Assembly: GCA_030620125.1 (NCBI GenBank)
Contig: JAUXFI010000009.1
Location: forward strand, 1 to 19,486
DNA from: Anaerolineae bacterium
GTDB taxonomy: Bacteria > Chloroflexota > Anaerolineae > B4-G1
Reading direction: 5' to 3'
Length of the DNA stretch: 19,486 nucleotides
A program made the translations under genes and the position numbers. Position 1 is the stretch's first letter; each line of letters starts with the position of its first letter. Under the pieces are notes generated by a model, which worked only from the letters and a program-made list of their open reading frames with translations, was not told where the DNA came from and searched no databases. Shown here piece after piece: positions 12,353 to 19,478 of the stretch.

Positions 12353-14986
12353 CTACTTGTTTCCTTGCCTTGTGTCCTTCTCGCCCCCAGCAGCCACCAA
12401 TTTCTCCAACAACGCCTCCTCCTCTCCCCGCGTGCTCACCTTACCGTCCAGCCGGGCATCGCGCAACGTTCCCAGCAGCCGGCCAAAGAGCGGACCGGGC
12501 CTTAGTCCCATCGCTTTCAGGTCGTCGCCGGTGACCTCTGGCTCCACCAGCCGCCACTCCGTCTGGTAGCGCAACAGCCGCTCCCGCAGCCGCTTGCGGT
12601 CGGTGGCGACCCAGGCCACAGCCAGCACCCGCCCAGGGTACGGCTCCAACAGGCGGTAGACACGACTCGGCCGGCGGGCTCTCCCCAGTTGAGGCAGAAC
12701 TTTTTTCAGACTGCACGACAGACGCAAGTGATCAGCGCCGCTCCGCCCCACCTTTAGGCGCGCAAGCAATCCCTCCAACTCTTCGTCGTCGAGCCGGTAC
12801 GCGAACAGGGCCAGGTAGAGGAAAACAAAACCATCAGCGTCCAGCATCCAGCACCCAGCATCCAGATCCTCCCGCAACACCTGATACCTCTTGCGTAGCC
12901 ACCTGTCGCAACGCAGGCTGGGATGGACGTAAGCCAACACGCCCAACTCGTCCAGGCGGCACAACGCCCCTTCCGGCTCGGCCTCGCGGAAAATCTGCTC
13001 CAGTTCGTGGCGAATGCGGTCGCCGCTGACCCGCTTCAACGACGGCAGCGCGTCGGCGATCATCTCTTCGCTGCGGGGGTCCAGGTGAAAACCCAGCCGG
13101 CTCTCCAACCGCGCGGCCCGCAGTATGCGGGTGGGGTCGTCCACAAAGCTGAGACTATGCAGCACGCGGATGACACCGTTGCGCAGGTCGGCCTCGCCAC
13201 CGTAAAAGTCCAACAACTCCCCCCAGTGATCCGGGTCGAGGCGGATGGCAAGCGTGTTGATGGTGAAATCGCGCCGGTGGAGGTCTTGCTTGATCGAACT
13301 ACGCTCCACCTGCGGCAGGGCAGTGGGGTGAGTGTAGAACTCGGTGCGCGCCGTCACAAAGTCCACGCTGGGTGGTAACGCATCGCCAACGTCAGGAACG
13401 CGACCAGCGACCTGTCGCCAGACGCGCCGCGAAAGCAGCCACTTGGCGGTACCGAAGCGCTTGTGGGTGCGCACCCGACCGCCCAGATCGGCAGCCAGGC
13501 GGCGAGCCAACGTGATCCCGTCCCCCTCGATGACCAGATCCACGTCCACGATGGGCTGGCCCAGCAGCAAGTCGCGCACCAGCCCGCCGACAAAGTAGGG
13601 AACGAGCCCCATCTCGCGGGCCTGGTGCGAGATACAGCGCATCAGGGCGAGCACCGGATCCGAAAGAGCCTGCTCCAGCAATGCGGCGATTTCGCGGCGG
13701 CGGGGCGGCGTGGGAGGCGTGCCCCACAGCGTGATCAGGTCCGTGCGCGTGGTCACCCCAACGACACGATCACCTTCGACGACGGGAATCTGGCCCCAGC
13801 CGCTTTCGATCATCAACTGCTGCAGAAGGGCCACCGAATCGTGACTGCTGACGGTGACGTTGCCCGCCTCCATCACCTGAGTGACAGGGACGTCGTCCAT
13901 CTTGAACTGTAGCGCCCGATCCACGGCCCGCCGGGTCAGCAGCCCGACCACCTGGCCATCGCGCACGACCGGGTACCCCTCGTGACCGGTGCGCCGCATA
14001 CGCTCGGCGGCATCTGCGACCGTGTCATCGGGGGAGAGCACCTGCACGCCCCGGGACATCACCTGGGCGACGGTGATGCTGGGTCGCACGATACCCGGCA
14101 ACAGGAGCAGCAACTCCTCGCGCACCGCCTGTAGCGAGCGAGCGCGGATGAGCGCCGCAGCCGCGCGCCCGTGTCCCCCGCCGCCAAAGTGGGCCGCCAC
14201 CACAGAGACGTCAATGTCGTCGGTGGCGCTACGGGCGACGAGTTGAATGCGCCTACCGAGGGAGACGAGCACGAACAGCGCCGACGGCTCCAGCAATTCG
14301 CGCAGCTTGTGGGCCAGAGTCGAGATCTCCTCCGAGTACTCGGGCGCTTCGGCGCAGGCGACGATGACGGTATGCCCCTCAATCTCGTGAGTTTCGCTCT
14401 GTTCCAGCAACCGGTCGTAGAGTTCGCGCTGCTCAGGCGCGAGGGGATGGTGAGTGAACTTGTTGACGACGGCGAGACGGGCCCCCTGTTCCATCAGCCA
14501 GGCCGCCGCACGCACGTCTCTGACGGTCGTCCCCGCATACGAAAGGGAGCCGGTGTCCTCGTAGATGCCCAGCAGCAGCAGCGTGGCTTCGATGCCGGTC
14601 AGATCGAGAGAGCGCGCCGAGATCTCCTCGACCAACAACGTCGTCGCGGCCCCCAGCGGCTCGCCGGAGTAGGTCCAGTTGGGGGGCAGTTCGCGGTCGA
14701 GTGAGTGGTGGTCAACGATGTCCACCCGCAGGTCGCGCCCCATGCCCTTGAGCGTGGTCAGGCTCTGCGTGTCCACCAGAATGGCACGCTCGATCTTGCG
14801 GCGGCGGGGGAGATCGCCGGGCTGGACAAAAGGGAGTTCAGCGCCGTAGAGAGACAAGAAAGCGCGCCCGTTGCGGTTGATGCGACGGGGCAGCACAGGT
14901 ATGGCGGCCGGGAAGAGCTTGCTCGCCCCCAGCAGGCTGGCGATGGCGTCAAAGTCCGCGTTTTCGTGAGTCAGAATTACTTCCAC
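12353..14986 (-). CDS. DHH phosphoesterase - CBS - CCA-adding tRNA nucleotidyltransferase fusion
   Basis: This 877-residue protein joins three modules. Residues 1-300 are a DHH/DHHA1 phosphoesterase: NADFDA (9-14), VDTQ (71-74), VDHHS (91-95) and GGGGHGRAAAA (268-278). Two CBS domains follow (about 302-360 and 364-420). The C-terminal part is a class II polyA polymerase/CCA-adding head, GGLVRDLLLG (467-476) with DVD (481-483) as metal ligands and RRDFTIN (571-577), plus its RNA-binding domain. It would repair or add CCA on tRNAs, and both tRNAs in this window lack an encoded CCA. The DHH part may degrade oligonucleotides or cyclic dinucleotides; CBS domains suggest adenosine nucleotide control. 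GTG 14986 is chosen because GGGAGAG is 6 bp upstream and the protein then begins (M)EVILTHENADFDA like relatives. Residues near 708-717 are encoded by a heptamer array. Confidence 0.92.
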   Translation of the reverse strand: MEVILTHENADFDAIASLLGASKLFPAAIPVLPRRINRNGRAFLSLYGAELPFVQPGDLPRRRKIERAILVDTQSLTTLKGMGRDLRVDIVDHHSLDRELPPNWTYSGEPLGAATTLLVEEISARSLDLTGIEATLLLLGIYEDTGSLSYAGTTVRDVRAAAWLMEQGARLAVVNKFTHHPLAPEQRELYDRLLEQSETHEIEGHTVIVACAEAPEYSEEISTLAHKLRELLEPSALFVLVSLGRRIQLVARSATDDIDVSVVAAHFGGGGHGRAAAALIRARSLQAVREELLLLLPGIVRPSITVAQVMSRGVQVLSPDDTVADAAERMRRTGHEGYPVVRDGQVVGLLTRRAVDRALQFKMDDVPVTQVMEAGNVTVSSHDSVALLQQLMIESGWGQIPVVEGDRVVGVTTRTDLITLWGTPPTPPRRREIAALLEQALSDPVLALMRCISHQAREMGLVPYFVGGLVRDLLLGQPIVDVDLVIEGDGITLARRLAADLGGRVRTHKRFGTAKWLLSRRVWRQVAGRVPDVGDALPPSVDFVTARTEFYTHPTALPQVERSSIKQDLHRRDFTINTLAIRLDPDHWGELLDFYGGEADLRNGVIRVLHSLSFVDDPTRILRAARLESRLGFHLDPRSEEMIADALPSLKRVSGDRIRHELEQIFREAEPEGALCRLDELGVLAYVHPSLRCDRWLRKRYQVLREDLDAGCWMLDADGFVFLYLALFAYRLDDEELEGLLARLKVGRSGADHLRLSCSLKKVLPQLGRARRPSRVYRLLEPYPGRVLAVAWVATDRKRLRERLLRYQTEWRLVEPEVTGDDLKAMGLRPGPLFGRLLGTLRDARLDGKVSTRGEEEALLEKLVAAGGEKDTRQGNK
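12837..12864 (-). repeat. Heptamer tandem array D (TGGATRC family) inside the CCA-adding fusion gene
   Basis: On the minus strand from 12864 the units are TGGATGC, TGGGTGC, TGGATGC, TGGACGC, then a partial TGATGGT. It lies in coding sequence for residues about 708-717 (LDAGCWMLDA), in the RNA-binding half of the enzyme, and keeps the frame open. The unit is the same as in arrays A and B. Confidence 0.75.
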
Positions 14987-14997
14987 GTAAACTCTCC

Positions 14998-15324
14998 CTA
15001 CGGTTCGCGCACGCAACGATGGCCGTGGCGTGGGTTGCCCCAGTCCTTTAGCTGGTAACCAACGTGGCCATTGTTGCTGGCGTAATAGGCTCTCTGCTCG
15101 TCGTACTCGTCGGCTGACCAGTAGTAGACCGGTGGCTGGTCGGGGGCCCAGAGCAGAGTCTCCTTATCGGGCGTGATTTCGCAATCGGCCCGGCCGACTT
15201 GGCCTCCCCAGACGCAGCCGGCGTTCTGCCCGTGCCTGGCGAGCGAGCGCACGATCTCGTCGATCGTAGGCATACGCCAGACATCCTGCGGGACGAGTGT
15301 TATGTCGTGCCCTGACGAACTCAT
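14998..15324 (-). CDS. Short DUF1566 (Lcl C-terminal)-like fragment upstream of the CCA-adding fusion gene
   Basis: The 108-residue reading looks like the C-terminal end of DUF1566/Lcl-type proteins: DVWRMPTIDEIVR (14-26), then YYWSADEYDEQRAYY and a GNPRHGHRCVR ending, the usual WRLPT...YWS...RCV frame of the domain. Full proteins carry more sequence and a signal peptide ahead of it. Here the open frame continues upstream (to 15540), but it runs through two palindromes and reads as non-protein-like, so the gene is probably a truncated remnant. A promoter overlaps the ATG at 15324, so if that promoter is used the ATG cannot be; an ATG at 15273 would leave 91 residues without the conserved WR. 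The stop is 11 bp before the GTG of the fusion gene, adjoining its ribosome binding site. Coding status is uncertain. Confidence 0.5.
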   Translation of the reverse strand: MSSSGHDITLVPQDVWRMPTIDEIVRSLARHGQNAGCVWGGQVGRADCEITPDKETLLWAPDQPPVYYWSADEYDEQRAYYASNNGHVGYQLKDWGNPRHGHRCVREP

Positions 15325-15351
15325 TGTATCAGCAATGCACCGACAGGTCAA
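15323..15351 (-). promoter_or_regulatory. Promoter ahead of the DUF1566-like fragment and CCA-adding operon
   Basis: On the minus strand TTGACC (15351-15346) and TACAAT (15328-15323) are 17 bp apart, five of six bases matching consensus in each. Transcription would start near 15316 and run through the DUF1566-like fragment into the CCA-adding gene, giving it a leader of about 330 nt. Confidence 0.7.
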
Positions 15352-15363
15352 ATCAACCTCTCC

Positions 15364-15425
15364 GGCAGCTTCAAGGCTGCCAACAAACACCAAAATGACC
15401 ACGGCCCCCTTGAAGGGGGCCGTGG
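15364..15425. repeat. Two adjacent perfect palindromes
   Basis: GGCAGC/GCTGCC (15364-15369 with 15376-15381) and CCACGGCCCCCTT/AAGGGGGCCGTGG (15399-15411 with 15413-15425) form two stable hairpins 17 bp apart, directly upstream of the promoter at 15323-15351. The second has a 26-base palindromic arm pair around one base. On the minus strand it is followed by TCATTTTGG, a weak T-run, so it may terminate transcription arriving from farther right. Confidence 0.65.
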
Positions 15426-15574
15426 CCTGCGAAAGGAGGGTAACCACAAACAGCCTTTGTTGTGGATAATGTTGGCTTTGGGGGGTGGGAACCCATCCCA
15501 ACATCATCCCTATTTTAGAACATTTGCGCTCTTTCGTCAATAGTGCAAAAGTACTAATGTAATTACCCAGGCTA

Positions 15575-15670
15575 CCCTCCCGCAGGCTACGATTTATTGT
15601 ACTCGCAGGCTTGCATAGCCGTTGGGACGTGCTCTTGCATTGAAAAAAACCATCCCAACCTGCGGGAGGG
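15575..15670. repeat. 96-bp element bounded by 12-bp perfect inverted repeats
   Basis: CCCTCCCGCAGG (15575-15586) and CCTGCGGGAGGG (15659-15670) are perfect inverted repeats. Inside, GTTGGGA (15621-15627) pairs with TCCCAAC (15653-15659), and GGCTA (15585-15589) can pair with TAGCC (15616-15620). It lies in the roughly 480-bp gap between the minus-strand operon and the response regulator, otherwise without a supported gene. It could be a small non-autonomous element or a structured RNA; no target duplication is evident. Confidence 0.55.
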
Positions 15671-15715
15671 CAAGCAGTAACCTAATATTTCGTATGCCTA
15701 TCGCTGTTGGCGCAG

Positions 15716-15743
15716 TTGACATTCGCGCAAATATGACTATCAT
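15716..15743 (+). promoter_or_regulatory. Promoter of the response regulator/HEAT-NTPase operon
   Basis: A perfect TTGACA (15716-15721) is 16 bp upstream of TATCAT (15738-15743). The start would be near 15750, giving a leader of about 50 nt with GGAGGGG (15789-15795) before the GTG at 15800. Confidence 0.7.
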
Positions 15744-15799
15744 AGACAATAGTTTCAACATGCTCAAATCCGACCAGTTCTTGAATATGGAGGGGAATT

Positions 15800-16495
15800 G
15801 TGGAAGAGCAAATTCTAGTCATTGAGGATGATGATGCTCTGGCACGCCTGATGCGTCTGCAACTGGAGCGCGCCGGCTACCAGGTCGAGGTCTGCCAGGA
15901 CGGAGCAAGTGGATTGCGGGCAGCCTCCAACTCGGAGCCAGATCTGGTTTTGCTCGACATCCTCTTGCCCGACGTTGATGGCTGGGTGCTCTGTGAGCAG
16001 ATCCAAAAAGTCACCAACGCCCCAATCGTCTTCGCCACCGCGCTGGGGGCTGAACGAGACGTGATCCGTGGCCTCGAGTTGGGCGCTGACGACTATATAA
16101 TCAAACCTTTCAGCTACAAGGAACTCCTCGCCCGTGTCAGGTCTGCCCTACACCGCGCGCAACGTACTGCATCCCGAAAAGTGGTCTACGAAAATGGACG
16201 GCTCTACGTGAACCTGGAGATGCGCACTGTCAAGGTAAATGGAGAGCGCATCGCCCTCACACCGCTAGAGTACGAACTGCTAGCCGCACTGGCCCAAGAG
16301 GCCGGACACGTGGTTTCACACACGGTGCTCCTGCGTCGTGTGTGGGGGCCGCAGTACGAGGACCGACGCCAGTACCTCAAACTATACATCTGGTATCTGC
16401 GTCAAAAGATCGAGGCTGATCCTGCCCATCCTATGCTTATCCTCACCGAGCGAGGAGTCGGGTACCGGCTGATCGCTCCTCAGCAAACGGGATAA
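15800..16495 (+). CDS. OmpR/PhoB-family response regulator (orphan)
   Basis: The 231-residue protein has a receiver domain (1-115) with acidic residues Glu9-Asp10-Asp11, phosphoacceptor Asp53 in LLDILLPDVDG, Thr80 and Lys102 in the IIKPF motif, all key residues present. A winged-helix DNA-binding domain follows (about 130-228), with TPLEYELL, the recognition-helix region and the terminal wing phrase LTERGVGYRL. It should bind DNA as a dimer when phosphorylated. The start is GTG at 15800, with GGAGGGG 4 bp upstream. No histidine kinase gene is within the window; instead the next gene, 22 bp downstream, encodes a HEAT-repeat NTPase, so the phosphodonor is unknown. The Ser/Thr kinase at 5267-7264 is too distant to link by position. 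Confidence 0.93.
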   Translation: MEEQILVIEDDDALARLMRLQLERAGYQVEVCQDGASGLRAASNSEPDLVLLDILLPDVDGWVLCEQIQKVTNAPIVFATALGAERDVIRGLELGADDYIIKPFSYKELLARVRSALHRAQRTASRKVVYENGRLYVNLEMRTVKVNGERIALTPLEYELLAALAQEAGHVVSHTVLLRRVWGPQYEDRRQYLKLYIWYLRQKIEADPAHPMLILTERGVGYRLIAPQQTG

Positions 16496-16517
16496 AGGTC
16501 ACCATCAAGAGCGGATT

Positions 16518-19025
16518 ATGCTCTACATCATCTGCACGACCGTCCACCTGCTGGGGCCTGCTCCGGCTCCACAATCGTGGCAATTTGACCTCTGGTCGGC
16601 GCTGATCGGCGCAGCGGTGACCCTCCTCCTGGTCGGGTTAGCCTACCGCTTTCGTGACGCGCTGCGCCTGGGCTGGGAGTCCGCACTGTCCCCGTTGGTC
16701 CGGCTGCAGCACCTCCTGCAATCCAGCGCCGAGGACCGCTACCGCGAACTGGTCACCGCGCGAGCGCGCTCCCTCACCGTACCGGCACACGTGGCTCCCC
16801 TGGATGCTCTCTTCGTCGGGCCTGAACTGCTCGCCCCACCACCTCCTCAAGGCATCTCAGAGGCCGAGACCTTGCCCGCCAGCCCCCAGGTCTTGCCGCT
16901 GCATCGAATACTGGGAGACCACCCCCTGCTGGTGATCCTGGGCACTTCTGGGACAGGCAGAACAGTTTCGCTGGCTTACCTGGCCCTCATGTGTGCTCGC
17001 ACAACAGGCGACACCGGTGCAGCCGGAGAGGGCGAAACAACGCAGGGAGCGAACTGGGAGCGACTGCCGCTCTACGTGTCACTCCCGGCGCTGGATTGGG
17101 ACGGGACAAGCAAAACCGACGGGCAAGAAAACGGCGAGAACGAAGAAAAAACGGAGCGCAAAAACACACGGAAGAAAGACTGTCTGAAAACACTCCTGGG
17201 TGCGGCGGTGGCTGCCGTCGGCGGCGGCAGTGGGCTGCTCAAGCCCCTGCGCCAGTACCTGGAGGCAGGCCAGGGTCTCGTGCTCGCCGATGGGTGGGAT
17301 GAACTGTCGCCGCAACAGCGCCAGCAGGCAATGGACTGGTTGTCCGAACTGACCAGCACTGTGCCGGGGAACTGGTGGGTGGTCAGCACCGGGATGCAGG
17401 GGTATGCGCCTTTGACTGAGGCTGGCTTCGTTCCTCTGACTCTAGCGCCGTGGGACGCCAGGCGGGTGGAGACATTCGCCAGGCAGTGGGTGGAGGCCTG
17501 CACTCCGGCTGACGAGAAGCCTCCCGTTGCCCTGCGCGAATTGTCGGCCGAACTGCGATGTGCGGCGCGAGTGGGAGCCCCCCCACTAGAGTTGGCGCTG
17601 CGAGCGTTCGTGTACATCTCAGACGGGGATGCGCCGGTCAAACGGGCAGCGCTGTTCAGCCGGGCGCTGGATCTGCTGCTGTGGCAAGAGGGGGAGGAGG
17701 CGTGGTCATCGGCAGCCTGCCGGACAGCGTTGGGACAAGTGGCCTTGAACCTCCAGCAGGAGGGACGGACCATCGCCAGGCGTGATGAGGTTGAGGCAGC
17801 GATTGAGGCCGCGCTGCCCCCACCCGAGGAGCGCCCGGTACGTTCGGCCGCTCACATTTTCCGCACACTGACCGGCGAACGGGGATTGCTTCGCCAGGTA
17901 GGGTCCGGCCGGTATGCTTTCGTACACCCGCTCTGGCAGGCGTACCTGGCGGCGCGTCAATTGGTGGCTGTTGACCCAGGCACGCTCGTCGAACGGCTGG
18001 ACGACCCCCACTGGGCCGGCGTGTTGCACTTTTACGCCGAACTCGGCAACATAGGGCCGCTGGTGGCAGCGTGGATGCGCAGCCCCGACGACATGTTCCG
18101 TACGCGCCTCTGCACCCTCGGTTACTGGGTCAGCGTGGTTCCAGAGGGCACAGCCTGGCGCGATGGCGCGATGGCGACCCTGGCCCGTAGTCTCCTCCAG
18201 CCGGGGCAACCTGCATCTGTCCGGCGCGCGCTGGCGCAGACACTGGCAGCGACCGGCGTATCTGGCATCGTCTACTTTCTCAAACAGGCGCTACAGCACC
18301 CAGACGTTCAAGTGCGCGTCACCGCCGTCCTGGGGCTGACCAGACTGGCGGGTGAGGCGGACTTGCCGGCCTTTGAGACCGCGCTGGCGGACGAGGATCT
18401 GGCCGTGCGTGAAGCGGCTGTGCATGGGCTGGCATCTCTGGGTATAGACGCTGCTACGCGGCGGCTAGAGCAGATGTTGCTGGAAGGAGACGATACGCTC
18501 AGACCCGAGACAGCCAGGGCGTTGGCCAACTGCGGAGAAGATGGTGTGGCCTTTCTACACGAGGCGGCCGAGTCGGAGAACACGATGGTCCGGAGGGCAG
18601 CGGTCTTTGGATTGGCGCAGGCAAGGGCGCGGGACCTGTTGGAGAAAATGGCGCGGGAGGATGAGCAGTGGATCGTGCGCTCGGCAGCAACGGGGGCGGC
18701 AGAGGAGTTGGAAAAGCAGGACAAAACTTTTGGCATCGCGCCTCCACCCGAGATTGAGCAATTGCCCTGGTTGATCTCGTGGGCCGCGGCCCGGCGTGAA
18801 GGAGTGGGAATGGGCGAGGCGGCCCGAAAGATGCTCTGGCGCGCATTGAGCGAGGGAGATGCGCCGGCTCGCCTGGCCGCCGCGCAGGTACTGGCTCAGG
18901 TCGGTCGCCCCGACGACGTCGAGCTGCTGAGTACCACGTTGAAGGACCCCAATCCGGCCGTCGCAAATATGGCGTGGGAGGCACTCGCCGAAATCAGCAG
19001 GCGGTACGAGTTGAGGATGGAGTAG
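16518..19025 (+). CDS. Membrane-anchored NACHT-like (STAND) NTPase with HEAT repeats
   Basis: The 835-residue protein has one N-terminal membrane helix (about 26-43) and a short coil. The NTPase domain that follows has P-loop LGTSGTGRT (141-149) and Walker B LVLADGWDEL (254-263), the DG-DE pattern of NACHT/STAND proteins. The P-loop Lys is replaced by Arg148. Between them lies a charged low-complexity insert (about 195-222, rich in Lys, Glu, Asn). A helical winged region (about 360-520) and a FVHPLWQAYLAAR segment typical of NACHT proteins follow. From about 570 to the end are HEAT-like repeats with VRxAAVxxLA phrases. It probably acts as a signal-responsive scaffold near the membrane; ligand and output are unknown. 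It follows the response regulator by 22 bp. The ATG at 16518 has only a weak ribosome binding site. Its stop codon lies in a short repeat array. Confidence 0.82.
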   Translation: MLYIICTTVHLLGPAPAPQSWQFDLWSALIGAAVTLLLVGLAYRFRDALRLGWESALSPLVRLQHLLQSSAEDRYRELVTARARSLTVPAHVAPLDALFVGPELLAPPPPQGISEAETLPASPQVLPLHRILGDHPLLVILGTSGTGRTVSLAYLALMCARTTGDTGAAGEGETTQGANWERLPLYVSLPALDWDGTSKTDGQENGENEEKTERKNTRKKDCLKTLLGAAVAAVGGGSGLLKPLRQYLEAGQGLVLADGWDELSPQQRQQAMDWLSELTSTVPGNWWVVSTGMQGYAPLTEAGFVPLTLAPWDARRVETFARQWVEACTPADEKPPVALRELSAELRCAARVGAPPLELALRAFVYISDGDAPVKRAALFSRALDLLLWQEGEEAWSSAACRTALGQVALNLQQEGRTIARRDEVEAAIEAALPPPEERPVRSAAHIFRTLTGERGLLRQVGSGRYAFVHPLWQAYLAARQLVAVDPGTLVERLDDPHWAGVLHFYAELGNIGPLVAAWMRSPDDMFRTRLCTLGYWVSVVPEGTAWRDGAMATLARSLLQPGQPASVRRALAQTLAATGVSGIVYFLKQALQHPDVQVRVTAVLGLTRLAGEADLPAFETALADEDLAVREAAVHGLASLGIDAATRRLEQMLLEGDDTLRPETARALANCGEDGVAFLHEAAESENTMVRRAAVFGLAQARARDLLEKMAREDEQWIVRSAATGAAEELEKQDKTFGIAPPPEIEQLPWLISWAAARREGVGMGEAARKMLWRALSEGDAPARLAAAQVLAQVGRPDDVELLSTTLKDPNPAVANMAWEALAEISRRYELRME

Positions 19026-19051
19026 GTGAGTAAGCGAGTAGATGCGGTAGG
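19020..19051 (+). repeat. Octamer tandem array at the NTPase stop codon
   Basis: The units GAGTAGGT, GAGTAAGC, GAGTAGAT and a diverged GCGGTAGG repeat with an 8-bp period. The NTPase stop codon (19023-19025) is in the first unit. It is weaker than the heptamer arrays but placed similarly at a gene end. Confidence 0.5.
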
Positions 19052-19061
19052 GAATGGGATG

Positions 19062-19355
19062 TCACTCCGTGCTCAGCAGAGCACGGACGGCAGCGGCGGA
19101 GACGCCTTCCACGCGCACCCGCTTCTGGCGCGAGGTATGTCCGGTGAGAATCTCGACAGCCGACGGCGAGACCCCCAGCCGCCTGGCCAGGAACTTGCGC
19201 AATGACTGATTGGCTTTGCCTCTCACCGGCGGGGCCGTCAACCGTACCTTGAGCGCGTCTCCATGCAGCCCCGCGACTTTATCCCGCTTGCTCCGAGGCA
19301 GGACGCGCACCCGGAAGGTACATCCTCCGTCTTTTTCGACTACCGGCAGCGTCAT
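19062..19355 (-). CDS. DUF167/YggU-family protein
   Basis: The 97-residue protein matches the YggU/DUF167 family: TFRVRVLPRSKRDKVAGLHGDALKVRLTAPPVRGKAN, LRKFLARRLGVSPSAVEILTGHTSRQKRV. The PRSKR..V...G..LKVRL.APPV.GKAN core is the family hallmark and the length is usual. The fold is known from structural genomics but the function is not. ATG 19355 is preferred because the conserved sequence begins soon after it and GGGGG lies upstream; a GTG at 19382 would overlap the inverted repeat element. It is convergent with the NTPase gene, with 36 bp between stops. Confidence 0.88.
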   Translation of the reverse strand: MTLPVVEKDGGCTFRVRVLPRSKRDKVAGLHGDALKVRLTAPPVRGKANQSLRKFLARRLGVSPSAVEILTGHTSRQKRVRVEGVSAAAVRALLSTE

Positions 19356-19380
19356 CGCTGGCCCCCTACATAGAATCACC

Positions 19381-19478
19381 ACCCTTGCGAAGGTTACGAA
19401 TGGCCTTGTCGTCGGGGCAACCTTTGGTAGGCAAAGATGCTTTGGGCCCGCAAGTTCTCACCAAACCTTCGCAAGGGT
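19381..19478. repeat. 98-bp element bounded by 15-bp perfect inverted repeats
   Basis: ACCCTTGCGAAGGTT (19381-19395) and AACCTTCGCAAGGGT (19464-19478) are perfect inverted repeats. Each arm contains its own small palindrome (CCTT-GCG-AAGG), so the ends can fold as small hairpins too. The 68-bp centre has no coding potential. It may be a miniature inverted-repeat element or a REP/BIME-like repeat between genes; copies elsewhere cannot be seen from this window. Confidence 0.7.

Noticed and set aside
15325..15540. Upstream part of the 180-codon frame as the true N-terminus or signal peptide of the DUF1566-like protein
   Set aside because: The hydrophobic-looking segment is encoded by two palindromes and the promoter, which explains the sequence better than a protein does.
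15622..15825. Small plus-strand open frame before the response regulator
   Set aside because: It overlaps the inverted-repeat element, the promoter and the regulator start, and has no ribosome binding site or domain.
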